From the NCBI GenBank assembly GCA_030549495.1, contig JAUIRK010000288.1, positions 62,001 to 126,000 on the forward strand: a stretch of DNA of 64,000 bases, read 5' to 3'. The position numbers were made by a program, and so were the translations under genes. The notes below the pieces were generated by a model. It was not told where the DNA came from. It was given only the letters and a program-made list of their open reading frames with translations, and made no database searches. Positions 1 through 13,079 of this stretch are shown here, in pieces (within the stretch, counting starts at the first letter, position 1; each line of letters opens with the position of its first letter). The stretch comes from Nectonema munidae. Its lineage: Eukaryota > Nematomorpha > Nectonematoida > Nectonematidae.

Positions 1-2953
1 ACTTCGAAAGTGATTGATCACGATGCTTGATTGACTGCACTTCCAATTTACTCATCACCATTATTTGTTTTTACATCATCATGATCAGCATCAGCATTCA
101 TCGGTAGTTAAGAGAGAGAGAGAGTTCGAAGATGTGTGTCTTTGTGAGCTAGCATATTCATTTACATGTGTATAAATCTATCTATATATCATATTCTCTG
201 ATATATCTATATATGCTCTTCAGTACTAATTGTGCTAACATGCATACAACATATGTGTGTATGTGTATGTGGACGAAAAAATGGAGATTACTTTTGAAGA
301 GAAAAAGTTATTATAAGGTGTAATGAATTTGATTTTGAGACTCAGAGGAGAATAAGGGCAATCGATCTGAGATTGGAGCAGAATCAGAAGAAAGATGGAG
401 GGCTGAGTAAAAATGTTGAACTACGTTGTAAACAAATTAATGGTAAATGTTGTGTTTACATTCTATGTGTGTAGAAGTACTACTATAGCAGATAAACTCC
501 TAGCATGTATGTAGGTAGAAGTCAAGGAAAGTCTATTATTATTACTTGTGCATTTCTTCCCCTTTTTCCTGCATTGTTATGAATTGGTGAAGTATGAGGC
601 TTTTTATTTGCTGAAATTATAATAATAATGATGCTGATTGTTGAATGTCATAATTACCATTCTACGACGCCGACCACAATACTCGCCTCCCCTCTCCCTA
701 ATTATTGCCATTCTTATTTGTAGAGAGTTTGAGTTTGCGTGGATGAATTGACGGATCTCTTTCTGACTGGCTGGTTGGATGCCATGCTTGCTTCGTTCGT
801 ACAACGTCCATTATATCACATCTCAAGTTTGGGTGGGCTATGGCCACAAGTCGCCAGAAAAACTTCCCTCATTGTGAATTGAGGTGTCTACAACAATCAC
901 CACAATTATTAATAATGATGATGATGACCGATCGTGGAGAAAGATATGAAGTGGTTGAGCGCTAATAACTTCACCATAACAATATAATATAATAATGGCC
1001 TCACCTATTGTCCTATCTATCGTCATCGGCTTTAACACCCACAACCAAACTTCGCACATGAATGTCCCCACTTTCAAGATGGCTCATGCTATCATTTCTT
1101 GCGCACAATCATTCATCATATCTAGCCGTTAACTACCTCTTGTGAGTTTGACTTGAAGTGAGTATAGCAATTAATAAAGGAGGTATTATGATTATTATTA
1201 ATATGTCATTATCATTATCGTTTTTCATTGTGAAAAAAACACTTTCAAAGACTTCTTTACAAAGGGTAAATCGAGTCACTTTCTTTGGGGCTCTTTGAAA
1301 ACAATGGTTTTGATATTCTTGAAATCAACGCCGCAAAGTTCAAAGAGGTGGGAAAGAAAGAAAATAGCAAAAGGCTTGTTTAATTATTATTATGAAAGGA
1401 TTGTTGAGCTATAAAATTTACTTATTAGAAGAAAGAGCATAAATTTATCGTTTCGTTGGAAATTTTGTGGTTGATTGATTGGATCAGATTAGGAATATAA
1501 TTCCAACATAAAACCTCCAAAAATTGAAACGGGTAGCTACTCCTAAGGTTAATTACGCCCCCTCCCTCAAATGGATAAATTAAAGTATTATGTTGACTAA
1601 AACTAACTTCTTACCTCTTACTAACTAACTAGTTTACAAACATTTTACAATGTTTAAATTTTTCCAAAAAAAGTCACTAAAATTTGGTAGTGTGAATTGT
1701 AAATCTCATGGGTTGAAAGCTTATAATCATGTAGCTTAAATTTCAACTGACCTTTGATTGAAAAAATCCTGTGCGTTAAACGTAATACACTTTTATAAGA
1801 ATATTGTTAAATTAGATTCTTTTTCTGAGGATTCCTTCTGCTGAAGTTTTAAACTCTTTTTTTTCAAAAAGTGATAAACTGGGTAGAAAATTTTGATTGT
1901 GATTACAATTTCATAAAAAATATTGCTTCCTTGAAATTCAACAATTTCAATATTTTTAGTTTGAACATCCAATCTCTCAATAATATATTTGATCTAAGTG
2001 GAATTTTTTGAATATTTTTTATGAAGAGTTTACCTCCAATATTGATGTTATGTCTTCTAGAATTTTGGAATAGCGATTGTAATTTGTTTAACATGAATGG
2101 ATATGATTCAATCGATTATTTTAGTGGCTTATTATCTTAAAGTCAATTCGGTTTTTACATAAACAATAAACATGCATTGTTTCCTCTCTCAACTGGAAGA
2201 ACCAAGTTTCAATATTCCGTACTAAACGTAGTTCGTGGAGATTTTAATTACGATTTATCAAAAAAAACTTTTTATATATCGTTCAAATTGTGTTATGGAA
2301 AAACTCTCAAACATATCCCACATCTGTTTCAATTATTATCGAGAATTTTTTCATTCCTCAGTCATTATAAAATTTTTCAAATCTGCAATATTTGAGACTT
2401 AAATTTCTGAACAATTTCCAATTTGCTTATCTATTAGTCCTCAGGATGAGTACTCAAACTTGCTAAAATTATTGGAATATTAAAACACATAAGAAAATAT
2501 TTCCCTTCTAGCATTACAACCTAAAATGTTGTAGCTTTGTTTAAGGAGCTAAAATGATTCTCACATAATAACCACCTCTTTCAAAAATATGTTGCGCAAA
2601 TTAAAAGAGCTTTCTCAGAAAACTTGCGTTTTTCTTCTGTTAAGTATCAATTCATCACGTGAACTCTTCCAAAACGGCTTTCCTTATCGCTTATCAAATT
2701 CTCTTTTTTTACCAATACAATGGTAAAAATGTAAATATGTGATTTGAGTAAAAATATTTAATGAAAACATAATAATCTATTCAATATCCTTTAGTTGAAT
2801 ATAATAAAGAAGAAAAAAAATTTATTAAATAAAAATAAATATAAAAAAATTGTATATATATTTATTTATTTTAGAAAGAAGAATTATAAAAATAATCTGA
2901 AATATAAAAGGGGGGAACCTAGGTTCTTGTCCACAAAAAAAATTTTTTTAACA
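1..2953. other. AT-rich spacer without a supported gene
   Basis: I see no convincing coding exon. The stretch holds a short (AG)n run at 111-124, ATA/ATG-type trinucleotide runs around 590-650 and 895-930, and general A/T homopolymer tracts. Open frames here are short, lack recognisable motifs and overlap on both strands, as expected by chance. A host regulatory or UTR role for the slightly less AT-rich first 1.3 kb cannot be excluded. Confidence 0.5.
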
Positions 2954-3180
2954 ACAGCTTATGGATAATAGTTTGTTCAAAATCTAGTTTTATTTAGCAT
3001 ATTTTATCAGAAAAAACGCAAAGCACTTTATTTGATGAAGAATACAAAAATACACACGAGTATCATATTAGTGCAAATTTCACAGTAATTTGAAAAAAGT
3101 TGTATATATTTTCTTACATAAAAACTTTTTATTCATTTTGATAGAAAAAACTTTTTTCATTTATTTTTCTGAAAATCTTT
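2954..3180 (+). repeat. Upstream copy of ~200-bp direct repeat flanking a LINE
   Basis: This segment starts with ACAGCTTATGGATAATA and aligns by eye in the same orientation with 4671-4870, on the far side of the LINE remnant. Shared blocks include TCTAGTTTTATTTA, GATGAATAC-like and GTGCAAATTT segments, with indels between them. I estimate roughly 70-75% identity, so it is old. It is far too long to be an ordinary LINE target duplication. Confidence 0.6.
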
Positions 3181-3243
3181 ATTTTCCCTGAGAATCTTAT
3201 ATTTATCGTTAAACAATTCCATGTCTTTATACTCTTTTTAATA

Positions 3244-4640
3244 TTAAAACTGATTGTATTTGGCACGCTTATATCTAACATTTTTTAAATTATGTTTATT
3301 ACGAAGGTTATAATTAGTAAAGTTTTGGTTCTCTGAAAAAATAGGACTGAGATCATTGATATAGTTTTTACACTTATAAATAAATGTAGCTAATTGTATT
3401 TGATTAATTTGTTTTAGATATGGTATTTTAAAAGAATTGCGTGCGTATATCGGGTCTTTATTTGAAATAATTTTTAAGGCCTTATCTTGTTTCTTTTGTA
3501 ACTTAAAAAATTTATTAGCACTAGATGAACACCAAATAAAGTTACAATAGAGAAGTCTGGAATGAAAAATAGTATAATAAATATTTATTCGAGTTTTCAT
3601 ATCAAAAAAGTTTTTAATCTTATACAGTATTCCAATGGCTACAGACGTATCTTTTATAACCTTATCATAGTGTTTAGAAAAACTGAGATTCGAATCAATG
3701 GTTAAACCTAAATAGTTATAAGTTTCAGATTTATCTAGATATGCCTCTCCAAGTTTCAAAAAAAGAGTTGGACTATTACTACGCTTACTAAAAACCATGT
3801 ATTTACACTTAGATGAATTGAGGCACAGATCATTTAATATACACCATTCATGAAAATTACACAAAAAAGTATTAATAAGGTTTTGATCGGAGAATAAATT
3901 TTTACTACGAAATAATACAACACAATCGTCAGCATACATGTAAAGATTGAATAAAGAGTTTTGTAGAGTAAAAATATCATTAATATAAAGAATAAAAAGA
4001 AGAGGCCCCAAAATTGAACTTTGTGGGACACCTTTAGATATTTTAGACAATTTAGACGATTTATTATTTCAAACTGTTGTCGGTCACAAAGATAACTACT
4101 TAAGAGATCTAAAAACTTGCCTCTAAACCCGTATTTGTGTAGCTTTATTAAAAGGTAATCATAGTTAATGCTATCAAATGCTTTAGAGAAATCAATAAAA
4201 ATTGCACAGGATTCATATTCATTTTCTAAAGACTCTATATTAAAACTGATAAGATTCCCCACTGCAATATCGGTCGACATTCCAGCTCTAAAACCATATT
4301 GTCTAGAATTAATAATATCAAATTTATCTGCAAACTTAATCATACGATTAAAAACAATTTTTTCAAAAATTTTACCCAGAAAAGGAAGAATACTGATGGG
4401 TCTATAGCTATTACAGCTTTTTTTGTCACCCGATTTAAAAATAGGAGTTACTTTAGCTATTTTGAGATTATATGGATAGCATTTTTCTGATAACATTTTA
4501 TTAAAAAGGATATACAAGTTTTTCAATAAAAAGGGAACAATAATTTTACCAATTTTGTTAGATAAATTATCCCAACCTGTCGAAGAAGAAGAATTGAAAT
4601 AATTAGCAGTAATTAAAATTTCATTGATAGAAAAACTCAA
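3244..4640 (-). pseudogene. LINE reverse transcriptase remnant (jockey/CR1-like)
   Basis: The two overlapping minus-strand frames give a non-LTR reverse transcriptase. The upstream frame shows the fingers motif YRPISILPFLGKIFEKIVF and the palm motif IFIDFSKAFDSINYDYLL. The downstream frame shows KGVPQSSILGPLLFILYIND, then YMYADDCVVLF with the catalytic YADD box, then the thumb region with NYLGLTIDSNLSFSKH. A single frame change near 4030-4070 separates them. The usual GVPQGS is GVPQSS here. The 5' endonuclease half is missing, as is common for 5'-truncated LINEs, and the frame ends at TYQ-type basic residues near 3244. Clade assignment to the jockey/CR1/L2 group is by motif impression only. 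Confidence 0.85.
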
Positions 4641-4670
4641 CGTCGAATATAACTTGAAAAATATAGCTTT

Positions 4671-4870
4671 ACAGCTTATGGATAATATTTGTTAAATCTA
4701 GTTTTATTTATCTTTAACAGAATAAAGAACCACTTTTTTTGTTGATGAATACTTTCTACAAACATTTGTGCAAATTTGACAGCAATTTATAGTTGATATT
4801 TTACATAATTACTTTCGAAGAGCTCATTTTTTCTTCTATTTTTCTCCAAATATTTCAATGCATCTTCTTC
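4671..4870 (+). repeat. Downstream copy of ~200-bp direct repeat flanking a LINE
   Basis: Partner of the repeat at 2954-3180, in the same orientation. It begins with the same ACAGCTTATGGATAATA block and keeps the order of the shared blocks up to the T-rich tract near 4830. Together the pair encloses the LINE reverse transcriptase remnant. Origin is unknown: a tandem duplication that later received the LINE is the simplest reading. Confidence 0.6.
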
Positions 4871-4879
4871 TGTCTTTCA

Positions 4880-7690
4880 ATTTATTATTGATACTCTTTC
4901 CATCATATGTAAGATGATCATATTTGGTTGGTATTGTTTTAAAATGATCTGAAAGGAGCCATTATAAGTGTGTAAAAGTAGTAGAATGTTTCATGTTTCG
5001 TTCATTGAAATTTTTTGAACATTCTTTCATTTTTTGAAGGCTGTTTTGATTAAAATTCCCTTTATTAAGTTTATTTAAGGAATCGAATCCAACTTGTTTT
5101 CTCCTTGAATGATGTATATTCATTTTTCAGCATATTCAGGTAAATATTTTAGATAAGTTTAAGAATAATATAATCAATAAAATTCTCCCCTTTCTATTGA
5201 GTTTACGTAAAAGGAATAAAAAACAAAAAGAAAAAATCAAACGTAAAGCGCGCAACCAGAATTTTTTTTAGAAGTGGCTTAATCTGAAAAAAATCCTAAT
5301 GTTGCAGAAATCTCTATGTGATTCATAGAAGAGAGTGGAATGCTCTAAAATTCGTGTAAATTGACAAGTCAATTGCAATTTTGTATAAGAATTTTAGGAA
5401 ATTTAATGGGATTCACTATCTCCCCTGATTACGGGACTGGCTCAAAATGAGTATGTTTTATAAACTTTTACATTTGTTCATTTGTTTTTTAAGTTATGCA
5501 CTACTTTTATAGGGATTTTTCATGTCGCATTTTTGAGTTTTTTTTAAACTGCCTTCTTGCATTCTAGAAAATCCAAAGTTATGTCGGAGCAAATTTTTGA
5601 TGCGAAATGTTTGCATAGCGCTTACAATTCTAAGAATGAGAATTTTTAGAAACATATTAGAAATAAATGCAAATTTAATAGTTTTGCTTTTACTAATTTA
5701 TTGAATCGACGATTATGCCAGATTTTACTTGCTCTGATTTCAACTGAACAAAGCTATAGATGTATGGGGGATCATTTCAGAGGGGAGGGGCCGGTGTGAA
5801 GAAGAAAATTCAGGCTGGCTTCTTTAAGAAAATTATTTTTTTTTGTATTATCTTTTAATTTTCTGTATATGTCCTTAAGTTAAGAAATAATGACAATTTT
5901 TATCATATGCCATAAAAAATTATAATTACTATTTAGTTGTCAGCCCCCTTCTTCCTCCACATTTTTGAATAAAACAAGTCCCTTGGATGTACCGATTAAT
6001 AGGTCGATAACAACGCAGTTTACTTTTATCCGTCTTATACGAGGTTTTCTTTCCTGAAAAAATTTTGAGTTGAACAATTTTAAGATTCCTTCATTATAGC
6101 TTTATTTAATTAACGGCGAGAATTGTGATTAGAATTTAGGGTATTTACTCAAATTTTTCATTAAACCAGTTCGCTTTTTCTTGATTAATTTGAAATCAAT
6201 TCGTGAAGATATGTTTATTTCCGAGATATTAATAGCATATATATACATGCATATTGTGTATGTATAAATGTATATTAGAAATAATAAAATTAATATAAAA
6301 GTGGATTAATTGGTGATATCTGCTTTCTTTATCTACTTCTAACCTCATTACGATAATGAAATTAATCGTTTCGCCATCATTTCGTAGTGACTTTCTTGCA
6401 TTGCATAAGAGATCATTAGCAAGCTCCACCTTCGCATAACATCACATTTTCCTAATAAATGAAGCAGTTCAATGACATCTTACTCCATTTATCAAAATAT
6501 TTGTGACTCCTCAAATTTAAGGATTTTAAGTTCTACTAAAATATAAAGTAAGTGAGTGAGGAGCTTTTTTATCCCTATTTGAAGTTAAAAAATAATTTGA
6601 GTGTCAAACGTGACATTAAAGTCTTGCATGTTTCAAAACATACTTTGCTAGTCAACAAAATAATGTTTAGTTCGGATGCATAATATGTAACATGTTTTAT
6701 ACCTTTCATTTATAATGGGTATATGATCCATGAATATAATAAATAAAAAATATATTTGAAAAAAAGGTCATTGACACGAAAATCCAAATTTTACACATCA
6801 TAAGTACATTAAAGAGGATATATTCTCATTCTTAGGAAGACTTAACAGATGCGTGGGACAATTTTTTAAAACACTCATCTCAAAATGAAACTTTTTTTTT
6901 TAAAAGAAGTTCAAATTATTATTATTAATTTTCAAGCAATTCTAATGATATAGTACTACATCCGTACACTCTAAGTCTCTGGTGTTTTATTCAATGTACT
7001 TTTTAATAGTCGAAATCGGTAATGGGCCGAAGAATTCGCAATCCGTTCCTGAGTCAGAGTTGGGGTTAGCCTACAGATTCTTAAATCAGCTACCGAAACA
7101 AATATCGGATTGAAACAAGCCATTTTTCCTTAACAGAAATAACAAATAATAGGACAGTTACAGACAAAAAAAAGCTTCATCAATCGTATTTGGAATCACA
7201 TTTTAAAAATCTATTTTTTGACAGTGTAAAATATGTGAATGACAAGTTGGCATGCTTCTATACCTTCAGGAATTTAGTAAATAAGCGTCAGATAAAATGT
7301 GTTCAATCCTGGAAAACTTAGATATCTCAGGGCTGTAAGTTTGTGCTTGGTTTAGGAAGTCAACTCTATCGTATTAATTGTATACATTAATTAAGGAAGT
7401 ATGAACAACCTTGCCTAAGATCTGACTTTGATTCTCCACAGTTTTGGCTTCGAACCACAGTATTCCTCAAATATGATTATCAAACACTTTCGAGGCAATC
7501 TCGTATTCCAAGAAATAACATAATAATTTTCATATTTTTCATTGTTTTCTTCAGAGAAATAGAATGTCAATTAGCATAAAAGAAAAATTACATATCAATT
7601 TCACCATTTGTTACATATACTTATTTCCTATTTGTCAAAACGTGAAAATTATCATGCAGGAATAAGTCATGCTTTGTTCTTAAGATTAGA
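4880..7690. other. AT-rich spacer without a supported gene
   Basis: No coding motif, RNA gene or clear element end was found. There are G-rich and C-rich short patches (around 5765-5800 and 5940-5965) that may be element debris. Confidence 0.45.
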
Positions 7691-7692
7691 GG

Positions 7693-8099
7693 CAGGGGTT
7701 CTTAACCTTTATTCAGTCATTGACGGACGCCTTTAAGAAGTTGATTAAAGCAATGTACGCCCTAGAAGGAAATTTTCGCATAACATGTCATAAAAACAAC
7801 ATTGCATGCAATTATATTTGTACTTTATTTTATTGACATGCATTATTTGATCTCAAATGACGTCAAATACAGATATCAAAGCACAGTTTACGTAAATTCA
7901 AGAAGAAAACACAAAAAGCTTGCTATTTATTCAAACTTTAAAAGTAAGCTTTTTCTTTCAGTTATTTTTACGCGTTCAAATTGGCTGATTATTTTCATTC
8001 ATCTTTTTTTTACAAAAAAATGGAAAACTGTTCACTGACCCTCTGAGACCCAGTTATGGACGCCTAAGGTGTCCGTGGGCCCAGGGTTAAGTACCACAT
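7693..8099. mobile_element. Degraded non-autonomous hAT-type element
   Basis: The left end reads CAGGGGTTCTTAACCTTT. Near the right side the complement reads ACTTAACCCTGGGCCCACGG, the type of end seen in many hAT elements (CAGnGGTTCTTAACC...). GGACGCC occurs just inside both ends (7724-7730, 8056-8062). The right terminus is mutated and I could not confirm an 8-bp target duplication. The interior has one 78-codon open frame (7802-8038) without recognisable motifs, probably chance. Length about 407 bp. Confidence 0.5.
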
Positions 8100-8397
8100 G
8101 CTTATAGCAATATTTCCAATCTTTATAAGGGTAAGTTTGAAATTTGTAACTTGTGGAATCCCAAAGATAAATATTGAATTGTATTTTGTTGTTCTAGTCG
8201 TCATTTTACAAGTATCTTCCGTATTCAGACTTGTAACATTTTTGAACTCATGATTATTAAATAACTTTTTCTTGTAACCAGTTTAAAATTTATAAAAAAA
8301 TTACCTTAGCTGAATTTATCTGTTGAAAAATATGTTATAAAAATATTTGTATATATCTTTTATTATGTAAATTATCTAGGAAATGGTTAAAAAAATC

Positions 8398-8712
8398 GGC
8401 ACATGGCCTAGTAATAGGAGCATAGGGTCTTGATCCAGATGGTGTGGGTTCGATTCCCGATCGTGACTACACTCACCATCTCTCTAGCTCAGTGGCGTAG
8501 CCAAAAAATGGAAGTTGGGGGGAGGGGGGCATGCAAGGAATTTAGGGGGCAAGCATATTGGAAATAAAATTATTTGGGGGGGGGGGCAGAAAAGGTATTT
8601 GGGGGGGGGGGGGGGGGCACTGCCCCCTTGCCCCCCTTCTGACTACGCCACTGCTCTAGCTATGGAAGATTATTCTTCCTTATGGATACGATACCGACAA
8701 CTAAAAAAACAT
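8398..8712 (+). repeat. tRNA-derived SINE, split by a MITE
   Basis: A tRNA-like head carries a box A match at 8404-8418 (TGGCCTAGTAATAGG) and a perfect box B at 8447-8457 (GGTTCGATTCC), at tRNA-like spacing for RNA polymerase III internal promoters. It is unlikely to be a functional tRNA: I could not fold a clean cloverleaf and the sequence runs on into a non-tRNA tail. The tail is interrupted by a hAT MITE at 8490-8653 and resumes at 8662. The 3' limit near 8712 is approximate. Confidence 0.6.
8490..8653. mobile_element. 164-bp hAT MITE with perfect 8-bp target duplication
   Basis: Terminal inverted repeats read CAGTGGCGTAG at the left and CTACGCCACTG at the right. The 8-bp sequence CTCTAGCT lies directly before (8482-8489) and after (8654-8661) the element, the hallmark of hAT transposition. 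The interior is dominated by long G runs and a C-rich right arm and codes for nothing credible. It sits in the tail of a tRNA-derived SINE, so it is younger than that SINE. Confidence 0.92.
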
Positions 8713-8719
8713 TAAATCA

Positions 8720-11230
8720 CAAAGATAATTTTATGTTAATCGGAATTCTACTTTTGTTAAATTTTTTTTTTATTTTTAAGTATAAATAATTTTAAATATA
8801 AATAAAAAAGATTGTTTAGAAAATAAATTAAAATTTTGAACTGTTTAATTATGAAAATTTCAATTTTGTTGAACTATTTGCGTCTTCTTTCATAATATTC
8901 CTGCTTCCCTGTTTGGAAATAATTGTCTTAGATTCGTTAAAAAGTGTTTTCCGAACAGAAAAGATAAAATTATAAAAGGCAGATTTACCGTTCCTTTACT
9001 ATCATTGATGCAAAAAAATTTTGATCTAACTTAAAATCATAGATATTCATGCTACACTATTATTGATTGGTTCCAAGTATCTCCATTAAAATCTCTGTCT
9101 TTCTTCTTCTTCCTATTTTTCTTTTTTGCAGGTGGGTCAGAATTTAAATTCTTGAAAATGAAGTTATTTTTTCTTTATATTTATTCTTTTCATTTTAATT
9201 TTGATCTAGTAATTACTTTTTTCAAGATTATATTTATTAGATTTTTAAAATATGAGTCTCTACTTTTTCTTTTCCAATACAAAAGTAACTGTCCATTATA
9301 TATACCTTCCATTATGTTTTATACCTGTAAGACACTCCTACTCTCTGGAGTATAATCCTACTTTTCTTTCCTTTTCACATTTTGCACAACACTGTTTCCA
9401 ACATGCCCGACTTGATTTACATTCTGATGAAGAGCTCATGCTTGAAATATGATAAACTATCCATTTATTCCTTAATAAAGTCAAAACTTACCTTTTACCT
9501 TACTAAATTTTTAAAATTTTGAAAGAGAAAAAAATATTTTCTTTATAAGCATGAAAGATTTGAACTAAATAAAATTTAACTTCTCAAAAATATTGACGAA
9601 TGTTTGATTCTTTAAAACTTTATCTTGCGTATTTAAAATATTCCTCATTTAAACGTGGCATGCGTCTCCTAGAAGAGCAAACGCAGAAGCCCAGTCTTAG
9701 AAGGTTAACTCTGATAAGAATGATTAAATACGCCTCTTTTACACATGTCAGTGAAGCGTGTTGTAAGAATCAAAAGACGTGTTCCCCCAGTATATCTCTG
9801 CCTCCTAGTATATATATATATATATGTCGAGTGAATACGAAATTTCACACCGTATTCAAGACCATTTTCACATTGGATTTGTGAGTAGTTTGCGTTGCTT
9901 GACTTGTTTTTCACAAATTCATCAACGCCTTTTCATCACCTAATTCCGTCTTAATCCAGAAACATTTCTTCCCTGCGATAATATATCGCCTTCTTCTTCA
10001 CTTTACACTTGACTTGAGACATTCATCTTGGCTTCTTCGGGTTCACAAGACGCAAGCAATTAGCTAGAAAAAGGCGCGCCATTTTAAATATGTTTTACAA
10101 ATTTTGCGACTTTTATCACTTAAATCCCCCGGATTACGGTTTATTGTTGTTGCAACAAAGAAGGGAAAAGATGTCATTTTTAAATGCCTGATTGCTGAAT
10201 GCCATCACGCTAATTCATACACCTTTCATCACTACAGCGTTCCAACTTTCTGTGAAACCTCTTGTTTAACCACAAAGAGAGGAGAATACAAAATGGTGCA
10301 AAATACACGCCACTCAAGATTTCTATTTGTCCAAGTGTTCTTTTATAATCCGCTAAAGTGTTTTGGAAATGTGTTTGCAATATTCTTTTAAAAATGTTTG
10401 CGCGAGAGAAAAATGTCCTTTCCACTTATTTTACTTCAATAAATCCTTTTTAGCCTGCCATTGAATTCATTCATCATCATCACTTAGAAATTTTGAAAGA
10501 TGAATATTTTGATGATTTGAAATGTATAGTGACGTGATCAGAGAATGGTCCTGGCATTGCACTCAAATAAAGCGCAGGAGGGGAGTCAAGGGTGCAAAAT
10601 GACGGGGCTAACACTTCTTGGGCGCGGCAAATATAAAAAATAAACAAGTGTCAATTGTTACAAACGAAGTTATCATATAGACCAAGCTTGCCTACTTTTC
10701 ATAGCCTCCATGGAGTATTTTCCCACTTTTTTAAAATTGAAAATATGCCTAACTTACTTGCTTCATCTGATTCTTTACCAGATTATTACTATTCTTTCGG
10801 AAGGATGTGTCTTAAATGATCCTTACTAGGTGCATTCAAGAATTAAATAAAAAAAGGTATTTGGAAAATTACATATCTGAATGTAACTTTATAAATCCTT
10901 ATCCATGTTCTCTGAAAGAAAGAGAGTTCTATCTAAATTTACTTTATTAGTTATCACTTACTATCTATTTTTGCATACTTCTATATACCACTCTATAATC
11001 TCTTACTCCTTTTTTAATTCTTATGCTTTAATAATATTTACTACTATATCAAAATTTTTACAATTAAATTTCCGATGTACAGTGTCTTTATTTACATTAA
11101 ATAAAAAATAATTTTTCTCACATTAAAGGCGTTGTGACCTTTTGAAAAATATCCCCATGTAAAATTCCTCCTATTTTATTATAGATCTAATAAATTTCAT
11201 TTATAAATTTCTTCTTCTTCTTGTTTTTCC
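8720..11230. other. Spacer with simple repeats, no supported gene
   Basis: Contains a (TA)n run near 9808-9826 and a moderately GC-richer stretch around 9,650-10,650 with short open frames on both strands (for example 10104-10391 plus, 95 codons) that show no motif. A pyrimidine tract ending in GCAG at 9110-9131 resembles a 3' splice site, but no exon follows convincingly. Confidence 0.4.
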
Positions 11231-11365
11231 TCGTTTTGATAAAGGTTGAGCAAAAGTATGGTGTTTTAATCGAGAAGTCACAATTGTGCCGCTTGTATCT
11301 AACTATGAAGAAAGTGGGCTTGATGTCGGATCGAATCAAATAACTTAAGTTATCGAAACCCAGTG
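11231..11365 (-). repeat. SINE copy (same family as 27,824)
   Basis: Read on the minus strand, this segment matches 27824-27953: a tRNA-like box B region (GATTCGATCC), then a conserved body with CTTTCTTCATAGTT, CAATTGTG and TTCTCGAT blocks, ending in a sequence with TTTTGCTCAA. Box B here is slightly degraded. Presence of two dispersed, opposite-orientation copies in one window supports a repetitive SINE rather than a tRNA gene. Confidence 0.65.
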
Positions 11366-11369
11366 TCTA

Positions 11370-12535
11370 ACCAAACTTACTCACTCCCTCTAAGAGTTTC
11401 ACTCCCATAAACATATCAATATATATATTACTATTTTTTTTGGAATTAAAAATAGTTCGCATCCATTATGTTTTATATAAAACTTAAATACGTGTAGTAG
11501 AAATCTCAACCAAAAGAATATCACAAAAGAGTAGAAAGTGTATGTATAATAGAGAAGGTAAAATCTATCGTATATCATTTTTAATTATAAAAATTTTCAA
11601 ATTTCTTTATTATAAAACAAACATGGAAACAACAATTCCTGTTCAAATTCACAACAATAACAAGTGGTAATCCTTGTTGTGATTTTCAATTATATCTATT
11701 CAATTATGCTTAGTTTGGATCTTTTTTTACAAAACTAAATTTTTTTTCACCATTTGAGTTGGGAATAAAATTTTTTATAAAATAATATAAATAAAAATAT
11801 TTTTTTACACTTTTTTAAATCGAGATTTTGACTACAATTTTTATCCTAAAATCGGGATTAGGGTTGGAGTGTTTGAATATGTATAATCCAGAGAAACTCA
11901 AGATAGTTAGGAGGCATGTATCTATTATATGGATGTTTAAGAAGGTTTTTAACTGATCGTGTTTACTCTGCTTCTTTGATTGATTAATTTAAGAAAAAGA
12001 AAAGAAAAACAAGAACAGGCAAAGATCTCTAGCATATTTTAAATAAAAATGGTTTTTTTCACTTTAGGGTTTTAGGTCTTTGTATAAAAAAATTTCATTT
12101 AAAAAACACTATTTTTTCTATCTTTCAACTTTTTATTGTAAAAATTATTTGTATTTTGGAAATTTATTTAGAGGTAGGATGGTAAACTAACTAATAAATT
12201 AATTTTTTTCACAAAGTTGAAAAAAAACATAATCCCTTTTGTATAAAAGTCAATGGAAGCTCAATCACGCATGTTTTTTCAGAATGCGAGTTTTTCAGTC
12301 ATTATTTTGACATTAACTTCAATACAAACAAAGACTTGAATGAGTAGGATAATATACTTGAACAAAGGCAGTCTTCATTTTACCTATCAGAAGTATTCTT
12401 GAAAGATGTTCTCTTGCCATTTAAAAGCTTGAGAAGTAGTAGTAGGGAAGAATACTATTTGGTAAAAGTCCAAAACCACACATATATTTTGTCTTAATAA
12501 AGATAGCGTTCAATTCTTGCATCCGATGAGAGTGC
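11370..12535. other. AT-rich spacer without a supported gene
   Basis: Nothing recognisable was found here besides homopolymer-rich sequence. Confidence 0.4.
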
Positions 12536-12539
12536 GTTT

Positions 12540-13075
12540 CCTGGTATATGAAAAGGAAGCAAAGTAATACCAATTCACAGATCAGAGGGCTTTAAGAATG
12601 ATTTTGAAATCTACAAACCTATAGCACTTCTTAGCTCCATTTCTAAGATTTTTGAAAAGAAAAAGTTAATTATATGCACAAATAAATAATTGTTTCACAT
12701 TTAATTTTTTTCCCTGATATGAATATTCGGTTTCTGAAAGCACTATTCTAGCGAACTCTTACATGCCTACTTCATCAATAGTGTCATTGATATATTAGAG
12801 AATAAAAAAATCGTTTGCTCTTTGTTTCTTCACTTGAGTCAAGCATTTGATTCAATTTCCAATAGTTAATAATTTTCTCCACTTAAAACCTATGTATTGT
12901 CTGTTTAATCCTATTTCAAAAAAAGATGCCAATCAGTTTTCATTAATAACTGTTTTTCAAATAAAAAGAAACTCTTATCAGGTGTGATTCTTGCTCCTTA
13001 TCAATGGTCTTCGCAACGCACCAACATTACAAATTTGATGTACGATGAAGGAAGGTATAACAGCTTTATTTTCCA
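12540..13075 (+). pseudogene. Heavily decayed LINE reverse transcriptase fragment
   Basis: Translated pieces in shifting plus-strand frames resemble LINE reverse transcriptase. VIPIHRSEG followed by YKPIALLSSISKIFEKKK (12,570-12,665) matches the PI-hRSG...YRPIsLLssisKIFEK block. Further on, CSLFLHLSQAFDSISNS (about 12,810-12,865) matches palm motif A with its catalytic Asp. Multiple stops and frame changes show long inactivity. No YADD box or 3' end could be placed. Confidence 0.65.
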
Positions 13076-13079
13076 AAGA

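Noticed and set aside
2954-4870. Direct repeats around the LINE as terminal repeats of one element
   Set aside because: The enclosed sequence is a non-LTR LINE RT on the minus strand, and the repeats show no element-end features.
8398-8470. Functional tRNA gene
   Set aside because: Boxes A and B are good but no clean acceptor stem is seen, and the sequence continues as a SINE.
8515-8715. Glycine-rich 66-codon frame
   Set aside because: It is a translation of the G runs of the hAT MITE and ends in SINE sequence.
10104-10425. Overlapping frames on both strands near 10.1-10.4 kb as a host gene
   Set aside because: No motifs, no clear splice context, and opposite-strand overlap indicates chance.
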